In this document: in pieces, positions 1-8,568 of the stretch
Position numbering within the stretch: the first letter of the stretch is position 1
Layout: the number at the start of each line of letters is the position of its first letter
Source: Phormidesmis sp963789215
GTDB lineage: Bacteria > Cyanobacteriota > Cyanobacteriia > Phormidesmidales > Phormidesmidaceae
NCBI GenBank assembly: GCA_963789215.1
Contig: CAWBJY010000004.1
Span: 1 to 64,000, forward strand
DNA: 64,000 nt
Reading direction: 5' to 3'
Notes under the pieces: model-generated
The model's input: the letters and a program-made list of their open reading frames with translations, nothing else
Database searches by the model: none
What the model was told of the DNA's origin: nothing
Program-made: the position numbers and the translations under genes

Positions 1-2511
1 ATTAAAGTTGAGATAGCGATAGACATCACTCTCAAATGGTTCGATCTTACTTGCAACTACCTTTAGATATTCATTTGCATGAGGAATACGACCTAGTAGG
101 GCACAAGCAGCAGCGAGTTCGGCTGAGCCTAGATAGACCTGAGCACCTTTACCCATTCTGTTATTGAAGTTGCGCGTGGAGGTGGAGAAAACGGTGGCAT
201 TGTCTTCTACTCTTGCCTGGTTGCCCATGCAGAGCGAGCAGCCGGGCATCTCTGTTCGAGCGCCTGAGGCGGCAAAGGTGCCATAGTAGCCTTCTTCGCG
301 AAGCTGCTTTTCATCCATGCGAGTGGGTGGGCAAATCCACAGGCGACCTTTTACGGTGCCTTCGTTCTCTAGTACTTTGGCAGCGGCGCGATAGTGGCCA
401 ATGTTAGTCATGCAAGAGCCGATGAAGACTTCATCTATCTTGGCACCGACGCAATCTGAGAGCGTTTTTACGTTGTCAGGATCGTTAGGGGCCGCGAGGA
501 CGGGTTCTTTTAGCTCATTGAGATCAATTTCGAGAATTTCGGCATACTCAGCATCGTCGTCGGCGCTGAGGAGAGAAGGATTCTCTAGCCACTTCTCCAT
601 TTCAGCGATCCGGCGAGCGAGCGTTCTTTCGTCGTGGTAGCCACGGGCGATCATGTTTTTCAACAGGGCTACGTTAGAACGCAGGTATTCGGCGACGGTT
701 TCTTCGCTGAGCTTGATGGTGCAGCCTGCACAAGAGCGTTCTGCTGAGGCGTCGGTGAGTTCGAAGGCCTGTTCTAGTTTTAGATCGGGTAGACCTTCCA
801 TTTCGAGCACGCGGCCAGAGAAGATGTTCTTTTTGTTCTCTTTGGCAACGGTTAGAAGACCTTTTTTGATGGCCTCTAATGGGATGACGTTTACCACGTC
901 TCGAAGCGTGATGCCGGGCTGAAGTTCTCCTTTAAAGCGAACAAGAACAGATTCGGGCATGTCTAGGGGCATTGCGCCAATGGCGGCGGCAAAGGCGACT
1001 AGGCCAGAACCGGCAGGAAAGGAGATGCCTAAGGGGAAGCGGGTGTGAGAGTCTCCGCCGGTGCCGACGGTGTCGGGGAGGAGCATTCGGTTGAGCCAGG
1101 AGTGGATGATGCCGTCTCCAGGTTCTAGAGCAACGCCGCCTCTAGAGGCAAAGAAGTCAGGTAGGGTGGCGTGGGTTTCTACATCTACGGGTTTGGGGTA
1201 GGCGGCGGTGTGGCAGAAGGTTTGCAATACGAGGCCGGAGCTGAAGCCGAGGCAGGCTAGCTCTTTCATTTCGTCGCGGGTCATCGGGCCTGTGGTGTCT
1301 TGCGATCCGACTGTGGTCATGAGGGGTTCGCAGGAGGTGCCGGGGCGGACGCCGGGAAGACCGCAGGCTTTGCCGACCATTTTTTGGGCGAGGGTGAAGC
1401 CTTTGCCGGTGTCGGTGGGGACGGTGGGGCGAACGAAGATTTCGGAAGGGGGAAGGTCTAGGGCGGTGCGGGTTTTGTCGGTGAGGGTGCGTCCGATGAT
1501 GAGGGGGATGCGTCCGCCGGCTTGCACTTCGTCGAGGATGGCTTCGGGGGTGAGGGTGAAGGTGGAGATGACCTCGCCTGCTTCGTTGGTGATTTCTCCT
1601 TTGTAGGGATGAATGGTGATGACGTCGCCCATTTTCATTTTGGAGACGTCGCATTCGATGGGGAGTGCGCCGGAGTCTTCGGCGGTGTTGAAGAAGATAG
1701 GGGCAATTTTATTGCCGAGGATGACGCCGCCGGTGCGCTTGTTGGGCACGAAGGGGATATCTGCGCCGATGTGCCAGATGACGGAGTTCATGGCGGATTT
1801 GCGAGAAGATCCGGTGCCGACTACATCGCCGACGTAGGCGAGCGGGTGGCCTTTCTTTTTTAGCTCAGCTAGGGTTTCTAGCGGTTTGTCCATGGTGGAC
1901 TCTAGCATTACCTGGGCGTGGAGCGGGATGTCTGGGCGGGTGGTGGCGTGAGGGGCCGGGGAGAGGTCGTCTGTGTTGGTTTCGCCGGGGACGTTGAAGA
2001 CGGTGACAGTGATGGTTTCGGGGACTTTGGGTTTGTTCGTGAACCATTCGGCGCTGGCCCAGGCGTCTATTACCTGCTTAGCGTAGGAATTGGACTCGGA
2101 GAGCGCTATCACGTCGTTGAAGGCGTCGTACACGAGGAGCGTTTTTTTGAGGGCGTCTGCGGCAAGCTGGGCAATTTCTCCACGGTCGTCTTTGAGGAGG
2201 GCAATTAATGACGCGACGTTATAGCCGCCGAGCATGGTGCCGAGGAGTTCGACGGCTTTTTTGGGAGAGAGGAGGGGGCTATGGGTTTCGCCTTGGGCGA
2301 TCGCAGTTAAAAACGAAGCCTTTACATAAGAGGAGGGGTCAACGCCGGGAGAGACGCGATCGCACAGCAGCTCCATCAGAAAATCTTCTTCACCGGCTGG
2401 CGGACTTTTGAGCAAATCGCAAAGGGCCGCCGTTTGCTCCGCGTCTAGGGGCAAAGGTGGCACATTCAAAGCTGCGCGTTCTTGAACGTGTTTGCGATAG
2501 GACTCAAGCAT
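1..2511 (-). CDS. acnB: Aconitate hydratase B (partial, C-terminus off the left edge)
   Basis: TCA-cycle aconitase of the AcnB type, isomerising citrate and isocitrate through a 4Fe-4S cluster in the cytoplasm; the family can also act on 2-methylisocitrate. The reading frame is open from an ATG at 2511 to base 1, 837 codons. The start MLESYRKHVQERAA matches the E. coli AcnB N-terminus closely. The swivel-domain motif YVGDVVGTGSSRKSA is near residue 225. MPGCSLCMGN near residues 754-763 carries two of the three cluster cysteines. The last readable residues, YRYLNFN, occur about 20 residues before the end of E. coli AcnB, so only a short tail is missing. Cyanobacteria typically carry this B-type aconitase. 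No nearby TCA gene is seen. Long open frames on the opposite strand are GC-rich shadows. Confidence 0.96.
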   Translation of the reverse strand, partial: MLESYRKHVQERAALNVPPLPLDAEQTAALCDLLKSPPAGEEDFLMELLCDRVSPGVDPSSYVKASFLTAIAQGETHSPLLSPKKAVELLGTMLGGYNVASLIALLKDDRGEIAQLAADALKKTLLVYDAFNDVIALSESNSYAKQVIDAWASAEWFTNKPKVPETITVTVFNVPGETNTDDLSPAPHATTRPDIPLHAQVMLESTMDKPLETLAELKKKGHPLAYVGDVVGTGSSRKSAMNSVIWHIGADIPFVPNKRTGGVILGNKIAPIFFNTAEDSGALPIECDVSKMKMGDVITIHPYKGEITNEAGEVISTFTLTPEAILDEVQAGGRIPLIIGRTLTDKTRTALDLPPSEIFVRPTVPTDTGKGFTLAQKMVGKACGLPGVRPGTSCEPLMTTVGSQDTTGPMTRDEMKELACLGFSSGLVLQTFCHTAAYPKPVDVETHATLPDFFASRGGVALEPGDGIIHSWLNRMLLPDTVGTGGDSHTRFPLGISFPAGSGLVAFAAAIGAMPLDMPESVLVRFKGELQPGITLRDVVNVIPLEAIKKGLLTVAKENKKNIFSGRVLEMEGLPDLKLEQAFELTDASAERSCAGCTIKLSEETVAEYLRSNVALLKNMIARGYHDERTLARRIAEMEKWLENPSLLSADDDAEYAEILEIDLNELKEPVLAAPNDPDNVKTLSDCVGAKIDEVFIGSCMTNIGHYRAAAKVLENEGTVKGRLWICPPTRMDEKQLREEGYYGTFAASGARTEMPGCSLCMGNQARVEDNATVFSTSTRNFNNRMGKGAQVYLGSAELAAACALLGRIPHANEYLKVVASKIEPFESDVYRYLNFN

Positions 2512-2668
2512 CAGGTCACTCTCTAGAAAACGGTACAGATCATTAAAGATCTTCAGGCATCTAGTTTACCGAATTTGCGCAGTTCCTACGTATCTACGAC
2601 AACCAAACTGAAAAGTCGCCGTCAGATCTATCAGATCTAGTTGCCCTAAAATCTAATCGTCATAAAAC

Positions 2669-3532
2669 CTAGCTGACGTTGGTAATCGTAGTCAGTCCAC
2701 TCTTTGCCGGATCGGCCGAAATGAGATGAATATCGCGCTGTGGGAACGGGATGCTGATATCTTCTGCGTCCAACCGCTTTTTGATAGCTTCTTGCAAGGA
2801 CATACTCAGCGGCAGATAGTCCGTAGGCAGCACCCACGGGCGCACCGCAAAGTTAAGACTGCTATCGGCCATCTCTAATAAGCCGACGGCCGGTGCTGGA
2901 CTAGACATGACGCGACTATCCGCGTTGAGCACGTCTAAGAGAATGCCTTTCACCCGGTCAATGTCGGTACTGTAGTCTACGCCGACAACCAGATCGAGGC
3001 GAAGCTGCCCGAGCGTCGAGTAGTTAACCAAGCTGCCATCTGTCAAAATGCCGTTAGGGATAACCACCGTCCGATTGTCTACTGTCCGTAGCGTGGTCGT
3101 CAGCAGCTCAATTTCCATAATGTAGCCAGAGTGGCCAGCGGCTTCGACCCAGTCGCTGACTCGAAAAGGCTGAGCAATAATGATGATAATACCGGCTGCA
3201 AAATTAGTTAAAGACCCTTGCAAAGCCAGTCCGACCGCTAGCCCAGCAGCGCCTAACGCCGCGATTAAAGAGGTGGTTTCGATGCCTACTTCGCCCAGCG
3301 CCGCCAGCAAGACAAACGCCATGATGACGTAGAACAAAATATTGCTCGCAAAGACCGTCAGCGTCGGTTCAATTTGCGCTTTGGTCATTACTTTTTTAAC
3401 GAGGCGCTTAGCGAGCCGGGCCAGCCAGCGACCTACAACAAAAATAGCTACCGCGATCGCGAGTCGAAGGCCAAAGGCCAGCAGAAAAGGCTGAGCCTGC
3501 AGGAACAGCTCTCTAGTTGTGTCGAATGTCAT
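2669..3532 (-). CDS. MscS-family small-conductance mechanosensitive channel
   Basis: Inner-membrane channel that opens under membrane tension and releases solutes on hypo-osmotic shock. The 287-residue product is the size of the basic MscS type. Hydrophobic segments lie near residues 15-35 and 62-82, followed by the glycine/alanine-rich pore helix (ALGAAGLAVGLALQGSLTNFA, about 92-112). The cytoplasmic beta domain follows, with the typical RTVDNRTVVIPNG stretch near 148-160, then an alpha/beta C-terminal domain ending in FPQRDIHL. It is transcribed alone, toward acnB. Family assignment is firm; which of the usual several MscS paralogues of cyanobacteria it corresponds to cannot be said. Confidence 0.93.
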   Translation of the reverse strand: MTFDTTRELFLQAQPFLLAFGLRLAIAVAIFVVGRWLARLAKRLVKKVMTKAQIEPTLTVFASNILFYVIMAFVLLAALGEVGIETTSLIAALGAAGLAVGLALQGSLTNFAAGIIIIIAQPFRVSDWVEAAGHSGYIMEIELLTTTLRTVDNRTVVIPNGILTDGSLVNYSTLGQLRLDLVVGVDYSTDIDRVKGILLDVLNADSRVMSSPAPAVGLLEMADSSLNFAVRPWVLPTDYLPLSMSLQEAIKKRLDAEDISIPFPQRDIHLISADPAKSGLTTITNVS

Positions 3533-3795
3533 ATCAGCAATGATTCCTTGGCGATCGCTCTAGGCACTGGAAGCTCAGGCTTGCTGGCTGCATCCGCGAG
3601 CTGTGGCCATAAGCTGCGGCCATAACGTTTATCTAGCTCGATTATCGTAGTTGATGGTGGCAAAACCCTCTTTTCTAAAGGTTCTGAATTTTGGCGGTTT
3701 TGATTGGGCCTGTTACTTTCAAGGGTGATTTTGGGTTTATTAGCGGTACGTAAGCAACGAGAAAAATTGATACGTCGAAAGGGACGCTATTGACT

Positions 3796-4188
3796 ATGAC
3801 TGTATCGTCGGCTTCAGCCTCTTTTCAAAGGATGCGGACTTATTTACATCTGGTGCCGGTTTTTGGCGTGGTGCCGTCCTTATGGACACTTTACGGAGAA
3901 GCGCCGCCAGCGGGTGAAGAAGTAGATAGAACTTCGGAAGAAGCGCAGATGCGGGCGGTGAGTCGGCTGTCTGTGCTGCTGGGGTTGGGCTGTATTAGTG
4001 CGATCGCGCTCCTTGGGGCCGGTGCGGCTACGCAGTCTTCTCAAATGGCTAGCTTAAGATTTTTACTGGCTAGCAGCTTTGTTGGCTCAGGGTACTTCGT
4101 GCTTAGTTTAATGCTGATGTTTCGAGTCGCTAAGGGCCAGTCCATTCGGATTCCGGGCGTTAGCCAGTTAAGCCGTCGGCTCCCATAG
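3796..4188 (+). CDS. Small two-TM membrane protein, unknown function
   Basis: Unrecognised 130-residue protein; it looks like a conserved cyanobacterial membrane protein but I cannot name a family. A hydrophilic, acidic N-terminal part (about 1-50, with PAGEEVDRTSEEAQ) precedes two membrane helices at roughly 55-75 (LLGLGCISAIALLGAG) and 85-108 (ASSFVGSGYFVLSLMLMF), then a short basic tail. Two in-frame starts exist: TTG at 3790 and ATG at 3796; the ATG is chosen as the more usual codon. The gene stands alone, divergent from the mscS gene. Confidence 0.6.
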   Translation: MTVSSASASFQRMRTYLHLVPVFGVVPSLWTLYGEAPPAGEEVDRTSEEAQMRAVSRLSVLLGLGCISAIALLGAGAATQSSQMASLRFLLASSFVGSGYFVLSLMLMFRVAKGQSIRIPGVSQLSRRLP

Positions 4189-4211
4189 CTGCTATTTTGG
4201 TTAGCGGCTTT

Positions 4212-4261
4212 GGTAAATACCGGGTTGCGCACTGTTCGGTAAATGCCGGGTTGTGCATTGT
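4212..4261 (+). repeat. Imperfect direct repeat, two copies of about 25 bp
   Basis: Two near-identical copies of a unit starting GGTAAATACCGGGTTG lie back to back just after the small membrane-protein gene, differing at a few positions. It is one of many short tandem duplications in the window. Confidence 0.7.
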
Positions 4262-4391
4262 TAAGGAGAGCCAGTTTACTCAGATGGAAAAGCTGCCACA
4301 CTCTTCACAAATAACGATCCCGCCATCTGTTACAAAAGGTAAATGACCGTTTTTACCACTTTCCTGTACGCTCGCATCATCGAGGTCATCT

Positions 4392-5792
4392 GTGTCGCCT
4401 TCTAATCCGTTCCCTAAACCTAACCGGTTGCGTCCCCACACATCGAACATGCCGAATAAGAAAAAGACGAGTTTGCCAAGATGGGTGGGTGTAGGCGTAC
4501 TATTAGCAGGCATTGCGAGTGCCTCTGCGGCGGCGGGTGCCTTTCTGGCCGTGTCGTTAGGGAGTACGCCACTTCAGCAAAGCAACCTTTCGGCGGCAGA
4601 AGCGGCTGTCTTTACGCAGAACGAGCCAATTTCGGCGGCCAATAGCCTGCGGTTGCCTCACCTGACTCGGCCAGTCAACGTGTTGCTGCTAGGCGTTAAG
4701 GTCACGAGCTCGGATATCGACGACTACGAGGCTATTGATAGAGAGGGTTACGATTCGCTAGTCGATTCTTTTGAAGGGCTTTCGGACACGATGCTGATGC
4801 TGCGCTTTGACCCGCGCAATGAGCGAGTTTCGGTGCTGTCGGTTCCTCGCGATACGCGCACGAATGTAGATGGTGTGGTGACCAAGATTAATGAGGCCAA
4901 TCGTCAGGGTGGGCCAGCGCTGAGCGCTCAGTCGGTGAGTGAGCTGATGGGCGGCGTGGCGATCGATCGCTATATGCGGATTAATGTGCAAGGCGTGGAG
5001 AAGCTAATTGATGCTCTTGGCGGCGTGGAGGTGGATGTCCCTAAAGATATGAAGTATCAGGACGATAGCCAGCATCTGTATATCAACTTAAAAGCAGGAA
5101 CGCAGCGGCTAGACGGCGACAAGGCAATGCAGTTCTTGCGCTTTCGCTACGACGATCAAGGTGATATTGGCCGGGTGCAGCGCCAGCAAATTTTGATGCG
5201 ATCGCTCACCGAACAAGCGCTTAACCCAACGACGATTGCCCGCTTGCCTAAAATTCTCTCGGTGATTCAATCGCACGTAGATACCAATCTTTCGGTAGAA
5301 GAGCTGGTAGCGCTAGTGGGCTACACCTCTCAGACTCGTCGCTCTGATGTGCAAATGCTAATGCTGCCGGGTGACTTTAGCAATTATAACGACTACGAAC
5401 TGAGCTACTGGCTGCCCAACTACTCGGAGATTGACCGGATATCTGAGCAATACTTTGGGTTGGAAAGTGCCTATAACGTTTCTGAATACCGAGATCCGTC
5501 TAGCCTACGGGTGGTGATTCAAGACAGTACTTACGATGATATTGCCGTTCAGTCGCTGGTTAATTCGCTTTACGATACGGGCTACTACAACGTAACGGTC
5601 GGTCGTAGCCTGCGCGATCCCATTCGAGATACGCGAATTGTGGCTCAGCGTGGCGATATAGAAAGCGCTAGAGACCTGCAAAGCTTTCTCAATGTTGGAG
5701 AAGTGCGGGTAGAAAGCACCGGTAATCTGGACTCTGATATTACGATTCAGCTTGGCGAAGACTGGCTAAGCGAACATGGTGAGGCACTATAG
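4392..5792 (+). CDS. LytR-CpsA-Psr (LCP) family protein with C-terminal LytR_C domain
   Basis: LCP proteins transfer lipid-linked glycopolymers to the cell wall from the outer face of the plasma membrane. The product has a cytoplasmic N-terminus, one membrane segment (about 44-68), and an LCP catalytic domain (about 95-300) with DTMLMLRFDP, SVPRDTRTNV, KINEAN and FLRFRYDDQGDIGRVQRQ, which supply the conserved Asp and Arg residues for the pyrophosphate. A LytR_C-type domain fills about 370-460. The GTG at 4392 is preferred because GAGG lies seven bases upstream; an in-frame ATG at 4449 lacks a visible ribosome site. In cyanobacteria the attached polymer is unknown. The family call is secure, the substrate is not. 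Confidence 0.92.
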   Translation: MSPSNPFPKPNRLRPHTSNMPNKKKTSLPRWVGVGVLLAGIASASAAAGAFLAVSLGSTPLQQSNLSAAEAAVFTQNEPISAANSLRLPHLTRPVNVLLLGVKVTSSDIDDYEAIDREGYDSLVDSFEGLSDTMLMLRFDPRNERVSVLSVPRDTRTNVDGVVTKINEANRQGGPALSAQSVSELMGGVAIDRYMRINVQGVEKLIDALGGVEVDVPKDMKYQDDSQHLYINLKAGTQRLDGDKAMQFLRFRYDDQGDIGRVQRQQILMRSLTEQALNPTTIARLPKILSVIQSHVDTNLSVEELVALVGYTSQTRRSDVQMLMLPGDFSNYNDYELSYWLPNYSEIDRISEQYFGLESAYNVSEYRDPSSLRVVIQDSTYDDIAVQSLVNSLYDTGYYNVTVGRSLRDPIRDTRIVAQRGDIESARDLQSFLNVGEVRVESTGNLDSDITIQLGEDWLSEHGEAL

Positions 5793-5817
5793 GGAAGCCG
5801 CAATTAAAGAGGAGCCT

Positions 5818-6348
5818 ATGACTGACGGGCCAATGTCTGCATCTACCCCTATTCAGCTGAGAATTACGCTAGTAGATAGCGAGCCTGAAGTTTGGCGACA
5901 AGTCGTGGTGCCGGGTGCGGTGGCTTTGGCCGATCTGCACGGCATTATCCAAGATGCGATGGGCTGGGAGCGATCGCACGACCATAGTTTTCAGACTGGT
6001 TTGGGGGCCGAGAAGGTTTTGCTGGCTGAAGAGAAACGGCTGTCGGCGGTTTTGGCGGATGCGGGCGATTCTCTCATTTACTATAACTACGATTTTGAGA
6101 GCGGCTGGCGACATCGAATTGTTGGTGAGTCGCTGAGCCACTCTGATGCTGGGGCTTTGCCGGTTTGTACTGCGGGGGAATCGGCCTGTCCACCCGAAGG
6201 CTCGGGCGGTATATGGGGCTACGATCAGTTTCTGGCAAAGCTAGAGGATGTGGAAGATCCGGACTACGTAAACCTGCTCGATCAGTACGGTGATTTTGAT
6301 CCGGGGGCATTTGATTTGGCGGCTGTTAACGCTCGGCTGCTGGGATAG
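5818..6348 (+). CDS. pRiA4b ORF3-like (PRiA4_ORF3 family) protein
   Basis: 176-residue product of the plasmid pRiA4b ORF-3-like family, whose biochemical role is not established. The family hallmark is seen at the N-terminus: QLRITLVDSEPEVWRQVVVPG followed by LADLHGIIQDAMGWERSHDHSF, and later YYNYDFESGWRH and a Cys-containing PEGSGGIWGYDQF region. The ATG at 5818 is chosen because AAAGAGGAG lies just upstream; a longer frame from 5776 would overlap the LCP gene. It follows the LCP gene by 25 bp and may be co-transcribed. Its last 67 bases overlap the end of the convergent gene on the other strand. Confidence 0.85.
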   Translation: MTDGPMSASTPIQLRITLVDSEPEVWRQVVVPGAVALADLHGIIQDAMGWERSHDHSFQTGLGAEKVLLAEEKRLSAVLADAGDSLIYYNYDFESGWRHRIVGESLSHSDAGALPVCTAGESACPPEGSGGIWGYDQFLAKLEDVEDPDYVNLLDQYGDFDPGAFDLAAVNARLLG

Positions 6349-7025
6349 CGTTTTAGCTTGTCTTCGCCTTTGCTTTCGTACAGCAGACCGACGATGCCGA
6401 TGCCGGAGAGAGCCGCGATCGCCCCCCAACCTATCAGCAGCCCAACCACTTCACCTAGAAATAAGCCGCTTGCCGCCCGTAGCCAGCCACCGGTAATCCA
6501 AGCCAAGGCGATGCCGATTGCCCAAATGCCTGCGTTTAGAGGAATCCAGCGCCAGGCTTGATGAACTTGCGATCGCAGCCCCCACCATTGCCCTAGCCCT
6601 AGTCCTAGCCCGACGTAGCCGCCATATAAAACGCCAAACCCGCCTCTGAGTAAAAGGCTTGGCGTACCCGGCACGACCCAACCTACTGCGCCTAGGTGCA
6701 ATAGGACCAGCAATAGCCAACTAACGACTGTGGCGATTATCCATCTGGTGGGATGGCGCAGGTAGGGTCTTAGCACCAACCACCGACTGACGCCTACCCA
6801 ACAGCCGCCTAAAGCGGCTTCTAGCCACGAGACTTCACCCGTCTCTCCAATCTCGACGAATAGCAGGCTGAGGGCGAAGGCTAGCCAGGTTGTGCCTGTC
6901 CAGGCTAGCCACAAAAGAGCGCCTGCTGTGATATCTGCGGGCTGCAAGTTCCAGCGTTTGCAAAGGATTGATAGCCGGTGCGCTAGCTGGTGGGTAATGG
7001 GTTCAGACAGGCTAGAAAGAGACAT
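6282..7025 (-). CDS. Polytopic membrane protein, unknown function
   Basis: 247-residue protein with no family I recognise. After an N-terminal soluble stretch of about 30 residues there are about five to six hydrophobic segments (approximately 33-60, 64-82, 94-115, 125-147, 162-185 and 190-215), rich in Gly, Trp and Leu, and a basic C-terminal tail. Its start overlaps the end of the upstream GHL10-type gene by 14 bases on the same strand, so the two are probably translationally coupled. Its 3' end overlaps the convergent pRiA4b-like gene by 67 bases. Confidence 0.7.
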   Translation of the reverse strand: MSLSSLSEPITHQLAHRLSILCKRWNLQPADITAGALLWLAWTGTTWLAFALSLLFVEIGETGEVSWLEAALGGCWVGVSRWLVLRPYLRHPTRWIIATVVSWLLLVLLHLGAVGWVVPGTPSLLLRGGFGVLYGGYVGLGLGLGQWWGLRSQVHQAWRWIPLNAGIWAIGIALAWITGGWLRAASGLFLGEVVGLLIGWGAIAALSGIGIVGLLYESKGEDKLKRYPSSRALTAAKSNAPGSKSPY

Positions 7026-8454
7026 GTTGCTGAGGCAAGCTAGTTTTAGTGGCGGCGGTTTTAGTGGCGGCGGTTTTAGTGGCGGTGGGTGAGCGCGTGT
7101 CTTGAAGGATCGCTCGAAAGTTTTGGCGGCGCTGCGCTGGTGATTCGGGCGTGAAGTAGCTCCACAGGGTGTCCCAGTAGAAGAATGAGACGCCCGCGAA
7201 CTGGCGATCGCGGCTGTGTTCTATCTGCTGTTTGATTTGCTCGAAGGAAATCGGCCTTTGCCAGGTGCCGGTCAAAATGCCAATGCTAACGGGAATGCGA
7301 TCGCTGGCTTCTTGCAAAGCCTGCTTGCCCAATTCTCCGTCGAACTGAGCAATGTCATCTCGATAGACCTGAACGACTAAATCGTCTATCCAGCCTTTTT
7401 TGACCCACAGTCGCCAGTCTTGCAGGTAAAAGCGGTAGGCAAACTTAGCGGGATTGGGCGAGAGCGAGAGCTGGCAGGTGGGGCATTTGGCTTTGACTCT
7501 GGCGTGGAGAATCTCGACGAAGCGGCTGAGCTTATCAGCTCGCCAGCGAATCCAGTCTTCGTCTGCTGGGTTGTCGGGCGGGGGCTGGCCTGAATGCTCG
7601 GCTCGGTATAGAGACAGGGTGTAGGGGTCGTAGCCGAATTCTACGGGTAGGCTGAAGTGGTCGTCGAACTGGATACCGTCTACGGGGTAGCGGGTAACGA
7701 CTTCTTCTGCCATATCTAGCAGCAGGGTTTGTACGGCGGGATGCATGGGATTGAGCCAGGCGATTTGGTCGGGTGCGCCGCTGTTTAGCAAATTGGCCAA
7801 AAATCCTTTTGAGGCTTCTATTTCTGGTGTGAAGGTGTCATCGGTCAGGGCGTTCTCAATCAGGGTGTCGGTGAGCGATCGCGATCCGTTTCTGCGGGTG
7901 GTTAGCCAGTCAGGGTGCTGCTGGGCTAGCTCGGACTTTATTGGCACCATAAATCCGTACTCAAACCAGGGCAAAATGCGCAGGTTTTGTTGATGACTGA
8001 GCGCGACCATTTCTCGCAGGGGGTCTTGACCCCAATGCATCCAGCTTAGGAAGGGAGCGATCGCCTGTCCGGTTAGTTTTTCTAAGGCGTCGCTATGGTA
8101 GAAGGCTTTGCCCCGGTTCCAAACAACCGGATAGACGGTATTGAACTGCAGATCGGCAAGCTGATTAATCGCGCGGGAAATGCCCCACGGGGAGAACAAA
8201 ATGCCGCTGGCGACGTTGGTAATCCAGACGCCTCGAATTTCTGCGGGCGCATTAAGGATGCGGGGTTGCGCTGAGGATTTTGCGGCAGCGGGGCTGAGCC
8301 AGCAGGCGGCTATCAGACATCCAGCGAGGATGAATCCGATGAGAGATTGTCTGAATTGCCTGAACTGTTTGGGTTGGGGTTTGGGCTGCTGAGCTTTGAG
8401 CGGTTGGGCGCGGGTGCGAAAGGGCCAGATGAGAATTGAAAGGAGCGATCGCAT
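7012..8454 (-). CDS. Family 10 glycosylhydrolase-like protein (GHL10 / DUF187)
   Basis: Exported putative glycoside hydrolase of the PF02638 type, suspected to act on cell-wall or extracellular polysaccharide. A hydrophobic export segment at about 36-58 ends near LIAAC, so it is either a cleaved signal peptide or a lipoprotein signal. The catalytic-type domain starts at REIRGVWITN-like residues (PAEIRGVWITNVASG, about 70-84), with NTVYPVVWNRG, PWFEYGFM, and DGIQFDDHFS (about 255-265) typical of this TIM-barrel family, and LSPNPAKFAYRFYLQDW. The C-terminus carries three in-frame copies of AATKT made by a 15-bp tandem repeat. It is followed immediately by a membrane-protein gene in the same direction. 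Confidence 0.88.
   Translation of the reverse strand: MRSLLSILIWPFRTRAQPLKAQQPKPQPKQFRQFRQSLIGFILAGCLIAACWLSPAAAKSSAQPRILNAPAEIRGVWITNVASGILFSPWGISRAINQLADLQFNTVYPVVWNRGKAFYHSDALEKLTGQAIAPFLSWMHWGQDPLREMVALSHQQNLRILPWFEYGFMVPIKSELAQQHPDWLTTRRNGSRSLTDTLIENALTDDTFTPEIEASKGFLANLLNSGAPDQIAWLNPMHPAVQTLLLDMAEEVVTRYPVDGIQFDDHFSLPVEFGYDPYTLSLYRAEHSGQPPPDNPADEDWIRWRADKLSRFVEILHARVKAKCPTCQLSLSPNPAKFAYRFYLQDWRLWVKKGWIDDLVVQVYRDDIAQFDGELGKQALQEASDRIPVSIGILTGTWQRPISFEQIKQQIEHSRDRQFAGVSFFYWDTLWSYFTPESPAQRRQNFRAILQDTRSPTATKTAATKTAATKTSLPQQHVSF
7043..7087 (+). repeat. Three tandem copies of a 15-bp unit inside a coding region
   Basis: The unit GTTTTAGTGGCGGCG occurs three times in a row (the third copy with one change). 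On the minus strand it encodes repeated AATKT at the C-terminus of the GHL10-type protein. The period is a multiple of three, so the frame is kept. Confidence 0.9.
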
Positions 8455-8568
8455 AAGCGCCGGCTGGTCGGTTCGCAGAGGTTTAGGTCAAGCAGAGGTT
8501 TAGGTCAAAAGTGTAGCAGGCGTCATCAGGGCATAGGCAAAAATCTAAAAACTTCTGTTCTGGTGCGG

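Noticed and set aside
1157..1654. Long open frames overlapping acnB in other frames and on the opposite strand
   Set aside because: Products are Arg/His/Pro-rich and repetitive, typical of GC-rich shadow frames of a strongly conserved gene; no independent start signal or domain.
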